Origin: Loripinus fragilis
Lineage: Eukaryota > Mollusca > Bivalvia > Lucinida > Lucinidae
Direction: 5' to 3'
Length of the DNA: 64,000 nucleotides
Assembly (NCBI GenBank): GCA_964019695.1
Contig: OZ026518.1
Span: 87,725,950 to 87,789,949 of the forward strand
The notes beneath the pieces are model-generated. The model was not told the DNA's origin, did no database searches, and worked only from the letters and a program-made list of their open reading frames with translations. Of the stretch, positions 26,301 to 35,300 are shown piece after piece. The position numbers and the translations under genes are program-made. The first letter of the stretch is position 1; each line of letters begins with the position of its first letter.

Positions 26301-29300
26301 ATGTTTGCAAGGTTTGATGAAAATCCAGCAATGACTCTTCCAGTTATTAAGGAAACAAAGCGTTACGGACGGACGGACGCACGGACGGACGGACAACGTG
26401 AAAACAGTATACCCCCTACACCCTACAAACAAAGTTTGCGGGGGGTATAAATATGCGTGGTTCAGGTTACCCTACCTGCCCTAAATTTTTACCCCCTACC
26501 CTAAACTTTTTTTTCTAAATTCTGAAGTTGGAAGAGAATAGCAGAACAAAATTAGACCATCTGAAACGGAAATTTAAATTTCTATGCATTCAGTCTTTGG
26601 TATTGGAAATTAAAGGATTAAAACAAGGTTATATCTTCAAAAATAGACCCTTTATATCAGATTTGTCTTATTTAATACATTTACAAAAGTTAAAAAAAAA
26701 ATAGTATCCTAATTTTTTTCTGGGTGTTACCTGAACCACACATATTTTTTTATTTGGCCTAACATTCTGTTTTATTTTTACATATATTTTGCAGTTTCAC
26801 AAGTCAGAGAACTTACTTTTTCAGAGTATTTCTATAGGACTCCCTGTTCTCCAAGTACTGAACATAGGCCTCCTGGAAGTTTTCAAATCTGTTCTTTAAA
26901 TCACTGAAAATAGAACATACCATTTTTGACTGACATTGGTGAATGCTTAATAATTCCAAAATCCTGAATTTTAGAAATTCAACTCTTAAAGCTTGCATTA
27001 TGCCTACAAAATAAGAATAATTCAAAAGTTTCTTTGCATGCTGGGTAATTGTTCAAGCTTTTGCTGTCATGTGCTGACTTTTTTTCAAAATTAACTTTAG
27101 TGTGTAATAGAAAATATTTTTTCTTATTTCTCAACTAAAAGATGTTGTGGGTACACAAAAGAACCGCCTCAATGAGACTGTTCTTTTGAGCACTTAAAAC
27201 AAATGTTTAAATTGATGGGTAAGAAAATAATGACAATTTTACGATAATTTTTTTTTGCTTCACTGGACCTATGTATGGAAAGTCAGCCCTAAAATATTAA
27301 AATCAGCAATAATCTTGAATACTTTCACCCATAGCCCTAAAACACACACTATATATACAACTATTTAAAAATTCTACACCCTCAGGGCTCCAGTTACGGG
27401 ATAATTGATAGTAAAAAGGCTCCCTCTCCCTATTTTGGTTAATATATTTTATCCAATAAATTTTGAACATTACCAGATATAGTAATAAAGAAGCAGATTA
27501 AGGATCAGAGCATATGCTTACAGCTTATATAGTTCTCCTATTTTTAAGTCTTACAGAAATGGATAAGCAAGTAAGTACATGTATAAATGAGCCGTGACAT
27601 GTGGTTTGCAACAATGTAGCATTTTGACAAGTGTAGACTCAGACGAGCTTGTGCCCCCTCCTTTCAAGCTTAGAAACTCCAAATGAAGTTCGGTCAATAG
27701 CTTAACACTCATAGAATACTTAGGCGACAAGCAAAGGCTCTGATCAGTCTGCGCTTATGCGCAGGCTGGTCTGAGCCTTTGCTGGTTGCACATATCACAT
27801 TGTTGGAAATCCCATGTCGCGGCTCAAATGCAGACTTTTATGCCAGAACTTTTCAGGACAAATTTTGTTTTCAAAGACTTTTCGAAGAAATCATCCCATT
27901 TGAGAAGCTTTTCAATCCCCTACAAACCTTGAATCAAATATAAAAATTCTTGCCATTTTTCTATTGAAACACATTATGAATCAGTACATGAGATTCTGGT
28001 ACTTATAGCATAGACGACAGGGGCATAGCCAGAGGCTTTATCATGTTGAGGCCCACCAAATAAAATGTAGAATTTAGAGATATCAGACCTAGTTACTTTA
28101 CTGTAAATTTAGTGAATAACAAAGGCACTGATCAAACTCCTTTGTTGTTTGCAAGCAACAATGTCAGGATTTCTTGCATCGAGGCTCAAAATGATGTTGA
28201 AGCACAGGCTTCCTGGCCTCCGCCTGGCTATGCGCCTGGATGAGCAATGAATATGAGCAGTCTCACCAGAGCCTTTGCTGCTCCATACATATATCATCGA
28301 CTTTAGTCACGTGCACTAAGTACCAAAATCTTGTGCACTGGCATAATTTTGTGATACCCTAATGCCCCGTTCAACATATGAAAATCAATATATAGCTTTA
28401 TTACCCAATCGTCTATATATGGAGTAATTGTCTATTTTTTGCTATCTCATGAGTCATTGAACTATTGCCCCAGCAATAGTTTTGGATATTGACTGGCACT
28501 TTACCATGGCCTGGTATCTCACTTCGCTGTTAAAAACACCCAGGCGCTTATCAACGTGTGCAACCACGATGCCCGTATGGTTCGTTTATGAAAGGAGACG
28601 TTATGCAACAATGGTGGAAATGAGGCATAGTTTGGCAATTTTAAACTTCAATAACTTTGCTGTTTATGGTCAGATACATAAAGTGTGGGTACTCTTTTTC
28701 TTAGTTAGAATGAGCGGAACATTTTGAGACTATAGTTGAGCAGATTGAATGAAATTTTCTGTTTTGCATCAAGCCTGCATCTTCTACAGCAACTCCCATT
28801 CAAGGAACGCTGCTTAGTATTTCATCAAATGGGTTGGGTAATAAAAGCAGTTATTTCATGCCTGTTTGTAGTATAGTCAAACTATTACCACTCAGCACTA
28901 TTGCACCAGGTCGTCCACGGCACCTCGGGATCATAGTTTGACTATACTACAAACAGGCATGAAATAACTGTATAAAATTGAACTATTATGTATTCATTTT
29001 CAAAAGTAGGTCAAAAGTTCATATAATATATACTATTTTGGCATATTCAGGACTTTACAGGTAGTTAAGAGTGCGTAACAAAAAAATAATTTTCTTATTT
29101 CTGAACCAAAACATATGTTGTGGGTACTCAAAAGAACCGTCTCATTGAGACAGTTCTTTTGAGCACCCAAAACATATGCTAAAATTATGGGTAAGAAATA
29201 TTTACAATTTTACGCTGAAAATGTTTGTTTTTTCTAAACCTGTGTATATTTTAAAATCTCTTCCCAAATCAAAGCTCTAGGACCAGTAGTCTAAAGGTCA

Positions 29301-32300
29301 TGGCAATATTAACACTTAGCCCACTAAAAAGTTTTCCCCCTGAAAATGTTGCCTGCTTTTTACTTCTGCTGCATGTATTCTAGTGCACCTCAGACTAGAT
29401 TTAATCATGGAACCAAACACTTTTAACCCTGATCAGATGGCTCAATTGGGAGCAGTCTGATCTGGGTCTATATTGTTGCAATATAGGCTACCTGAGGAGC
29501 ACACACCAAAAATTGTGACTGGCGGGATAAGGGTTAAATTTGTGCACATAAACATGCACTAAGACCACATATAATATGACCCTGATCAAGGGTAACTGAG
29601 GGCATAAAGAGTAGCTGGCCTACAGCTTTGGAGCCTTTAGTTAAGAGTGCTTACTAAAAAAATATTTTTCTTAGTTCTCAACCAAAACATATGTTGTGGG
29701 TACTCAAAAGAACCGTCTCAATGAGACGGTTCTTTTGAGCACCCAAAACATAGGTAAAAACGGACGGGTAAGAGAATATCTACAATTTTACACTAAAAAA
29801 TGTTGTTTATCTAAACCTGTGTGGAGTACCATCTTGCTTACCTAGTGACATCTTCAAGGTTGGCTACAACTGCTGCCCACCCCTGCTGCTGTAGATGCTG
29901 ATCATGTATGAGCCGCTCACAGGCCCGCAGCTCATCAGAGTCTACATCTTGGAATTGCTGAACAATAAAACAAAGTTCTTAGTCCAGTTTTTCAAAACAT
30001 AGCCAGCCTAACAAACTTGTAATGGTGTGTGTTGATGCTTTAAGTCTCAGTCAACAATTTTTCAGTCATACCCGGATGTTTTCCTGTCTTCCTGAGTTGA
30101 ACCGATAAAGTGTCTTGCTCAAGGATACAACATAGTGCTTTTGGCGAGTCTAGAACTAGCGGTCCTTCGATCCCAAGTCTAACATTCTACAACTGAGCCA
30201 GATACTGTATTCTTTACAATAAGCTCAGTATGCATGTGGATTTTTTGTGCAAAATTTCATATACCATTTATTGAAAAACAGTGTAGATTCAGATCTAAGA
30301 CTTCAAATAAAGTCAGCTGATCAGGATCCACTTTTTTTCACACAATGAATGTAAGATTCAGCCACAAGTTTGGGTGCTGAACATTAGCTGTGGGTCTAGG
30401 TCAGTATAAATGCCTGAAATGAAGGGATGGCATTAATATTGGCCTAGTGCTATAAAAAATGATTAACACTGAAAAGCCATGGTTGAATGTTATTCTTAGA
30501 GACTCTCATTTAACATGTAGTCTTTTGTTTTGCTTATTTACGGTAGTTTGATACTTACTAAAGCAAGTTGGGCTCTGGACACAACAGTCTGATAGGCTGG
30601 AGGCATAAGCAGGGAACCTTCCACTTGACCTTGAAGATCAATATCTGCAAGTTAAACATCCAAAATTGGGTCAACAATTTTTATTCATGTCGGGACGTGT
30701 CTTACCAGTACTAAGCAGCGGATAAAGTGTCAATGGGCTCCGCCCTATATTTATAATAATGCTAATAATTATAACATAGATTTAGATATAACATAGTGAC
30801 TTGGTTTCAAAAATTAAGAACGAATAAAAGCGTACCATTTGGTCATAACCCACCGAAAGAACAAGCCAAGTTAATAGGTTAAGCTTTTACAATATTTGTC
30901 ATAAAATCTAAGAGTGCCAGTGTGTCTACCTGATGGCGAATGTACTGTACATAGAGGATCTTGCATGAGTGCTCATGTTTTATTGAATTTATCAAACGAG
31001 TTGGAGAAAAGAGATAAAATGTGAGGCTTGTCAAGCATTTTATCTCTTTTTGCAAAAAGTTTAATAAATTCAATAATACAGGAGCACGAATGTTAGATTC
31101 TATTTATCATATGACATTAAAATTATTTTGAAATCATATTTTTGGCGCGAAAATGTTAGGGTTTTGCCATATGCGTGATATGACCTTAAAAGCACCATTT
31201 CATAACATTTCCCGAAAACCTGTAAACCACTAGTGGTTTATCGATTCTAATGCATGCCGTTATTTCACTCTCAGACGTGACATTATGATAAAATGTAGAA
31301 AAAGGCCTGATCAAACAGTATACAGCCTTTTCATTACCTTTTAGAGTATGATATGATGAGAAGGGGGCAGAAAACTTCAAACAGAAGAGAAACTGCATAG
31401 TGATACAAAAACAAATGTGTAATATTTGCCAGAAAGTAGACATCTCAGCTAGAAGAGAACAAGACAATTTAGCCTCGTGCCATCCGCTAATGGAAAGGCT
31501 GAGTATAACCCTGATCAGACTACTACTGTCAGAGGCAGGTTAATTTGAGCTTTCTCTATTTCAGCAGCTAGCCTATCTGTCCAATTTAGAGTGAATATAG
31601 AAGGCCTCCAGATAAGATTGAGTATTTGAGAATTATTTTGCTTTTTTCTCAACAAAAACATATGTGGTGGGTACTTAAAAGAACCGTCTCAATGAGACGG
31701 TTCTCTTTGAGCACCCAAAACAAATGTTAGAAATGACGGATAAGAAAATATCCACACTTTTACGCTCAAAAATTGAGTTTATCTTGAGCTATGCTTACCT
31801 GAGCCATAGTTCACACTGGGAGATGGCGGAGTTGCTGCTTCTATAGTACTTTTACTGAACAGAAATATTGGGTTGGTGTCCTGTAGAAAGCATAAAAAGT
31901 ACATTTTTTTAAACAGAAATATGGGTGTGCTGTCCTTTACATAGCACAAAAATGTATGTTAATTGAACAGAAATATGGGGGTGGGGAGTGTCCCGTCCAT
32001 GACATACTGCAGCTGTACCAGTTTAGTTTGGAGGAGATTAGCTTTAGCAAGTAATAAACATGCTGGCTTGAACATGTACTAATCACCTTTTGATTCTGCG
32101 GCCATTTTGGATATTGGAACATAGAGATTTAAGTATTTTCTGAATCCCAAACAAGTGAAGTCACTGCCTTATTTAGTTGGGGGTGGGGAAAAGCTATATG
32201 CAAATGGGGAAATGTGACATGTTGGTCACTGGTGTATCAGGTGGACAAATCATAATCCCAATCTCAATCATGGATCCAGATTACCATGCTTTATTGGCAT

Positions 32301-35300
32301 TCCAGTGGATAATATTATTTGTTATATGACTGGAGAGAATTCTATCTCCTGATTGGCCCAATTTGTCTTCATAAATCTGTATGTCCACCTGGAAACTGGT
32401 CCAAACCAGTCCACAAGTTAATATTGCATGAAAACCAGCTTGAACTAGTTTCCAGAAGTTAATATTTTTGAGACTTCTGCAATATTACCCTCTAGAGACC
32501 TAAAAATAGCATGATTAGTGTGAAACTAGCATGTGCTGCATGAAATTGACATGATTTGCTGTTTTACCTCCCAACAGGTAAATTAAAGACTTTCATGAAT
32601 TTTTACAACAGTTTTGTTTTGTTTGCTTATTTATCTTGTTTTGAATAAACAAATTGTAAAAACAGTTTTATGATAGCATTTTATATTCCACATTAAGAGA
32701 ATTAATATACAGGTCGACCTCGCTATGTCAAACTTGTTTATCTCGAATACACGGTATATGTCAAAGTGATCATCCATTCCCAAGCATTTCCCTATATTGC
32801 TTTGTATTTCAAACCTGTTTATGTTGAACTTGGTTATCGCGAAATCTCGGCTATATTGAAGTGTTTTTTCATTCCCGAAAATTAGTTTTCTGCTTCTTTA
32901 CCACTACTTGTGTCAAAGTTAATTTTGTGTTAGTCAAAAAATTAAACAATATGAATGTCAAACAAAGTAATTAACCTTCAGACATCGAACAATAGCCTTT
33001 AATTCAGTCCATGTATAATCCATTGTTGCGGGTAATTGCCAATTAGTTATAGCGTGGAGGCCGCCATTGTTCATTGATCAGCTGTTTGTGTATAAATAAT
33101 TGCATCGATTGACCTTGATAATGCATAACAACCCAGGGGTGCTTGATTTGATCATCAGAAAATTAGCGGTACCATTCAAATCTTAATGTTGTTTATTGGT
33201 GTCCTTTGATGAGATATTTTCGATAGTCTTTACTTATACAACTTGGTTTGGTTTTTATGTTTGTTTATTCTCTTGAAAATAAAATCGGAAATTTCAATAA
33301 TTAAAGCCTGTTTTCACCATTTCCCATTTCGTTACCAGTAATTTAAAAAATCACTGTTTCCGCAATATTGTTTATCCCTCGCTAAGGCTGCGACGTTATG
33401 GCGATCCACAGATTAATTAAAGTAGAAATAAAACAAACTAAAATGAATTTCTTTTGTCTTCTTCAGTAGGAACAGTTTGACTACACATGTACTGCAAAAG
33501 TATGTCTTGGAAAAGTTGAACATGTACATCATATTGTGGTGACGTCACATTTTGCTTATGTCAAACTTCGGATAACTCGAAGTATTCCCTTGGGCTTTGA
33601 GATAGCAAGGTTGACCTGTACATTTGAAAATGCAAAATACTATACATTTAGATATTTTAATGACAGTTGCATAAAATTGTGAGAAAGTCCTTAGATGTCT
33701 TAGATGTCTTTAACAACAAAATTGAAAGTAGCAAAATTTTCATTCTTAAATAAAAAGTCATATAAAAAAAAGTTATTGACTTCAATTTCAGTAGACAAAA
33801 GGATACATCTACCCTTAAAAGTGATATTCACCTTGGCCTAGCAGCTTCGGGGAATGGTAGATAAATCCTTACGTCTACCTCATTGAAGTCAATAATTGTA
33901 TAATATTGTTATATTCCTTAAAAGTATTTACTATATTAAGAAAATTGGCCACAAGCATCATTCCCATTAAACATGGCAGCAGAGGGCTTCATTGCTATTT
34001 AAGCCCGCTCAAGGACATCGTCTGCAAGTTAAGATATCACCGCTAATGTTTTATGGAGAAATGACCAAACTATTTCAATTACCATAAAATATGTTCTTTA
34101 TCACACCGGATAGACGGCAATCGAAAACGCTCTGTACAATCGATGAACGAGGATCACAAATCGCTAGAAACAGTGTTTTCAATTCCCATTTGTTGCCAGT
34201 CTGGTGACAAATGGCAATCAAAAACTCTGTTTCTAATGATCTTTGATCTACATTCGCCGATAGTATTAACATTTTCGATTGCCAACTATCAAGTATGTTT
34301 ATTGATAAACTGAATACGTAGGCAAAACAATCTGAAACAAGGGCTAGGAGTTCTAAAACTTTTCATGATTCTGGATAGGCGCCAATTGAAAAACCCATTA
34401 ACAATCAACGCATGCGGATCAACAATCCCTAGAAGCAGTGTTTTCGATTGCCATTTGTCACCAATCAGGTTAGTAATGGCAATAAAAAACTGTTTCTAAC
34501 AATTTTTGGTCTATGTTCGTCGATAGTATTGACATTTTCTATTGCCACCTATCCAGTGTTGTTTCGTTGTATGCTTGAATAATGTTTCAAGATGCTACGG
34601 TGGACATTTTATTTGGAACTGCTTGTGCTTGAAAGGAGGGTATATACACTTATGTGCCAAATTAAAGTTCACAAACTTAAAAAAATGCATTAATTTATGG
34701 GAAATTTAGACATTCATTTCTTCTTCATTTCAATTTTATTCATAATAAGGACTTGACAATTACATGAATGGGAAGATGTAAGCAAGCCTTCAAATTTTCA
34801 CAATATAATTAAGTTTTTCACTGTTTTGCATATTGTTGCTAAGCAACTGATAAAAATAGCTAAAAAACCACTAGTATGCTCATTTTGGTGGTTGCCATGG
34901 TTACAAGGAACTGATTTTTTATGTTATTTTTAATGCTACTCCAAGACAACATATTTATCTATCTATATATTGACCATCAAAAAGTTATTTGCTGATCTTT
35001 CTTTTATTGCTAAACAATATAAAATGCAAAAATGTTAATAAAATCTGTCAAGATTCAAAGTTCCTAAAATGGGGGTGTGGAAGACAAATATCAATAATTA
35101 ATTACACAAGTTAAAAGTCATACGTACTTCAAAGTATACCTAAGACTTAAAACAAAGATAATCTGTCAATAAAATGCCTTTGAAAAGTAAGAAAAGTAAG
35201 AATAATGCATTTAAAATGATGTTGTCATGGAAACAAAGATACAGTATTTTTTGATATTCACTCTTATATTCACCATTTTCGTGATGAATTTATAAACCAA

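Noticed and set aside
26360..26400. GGAC microsatellite as an independent feature
   Set aside because: It is part of the tail module of the pearl-like element and recurs at 25990 and 55750 with such tails.
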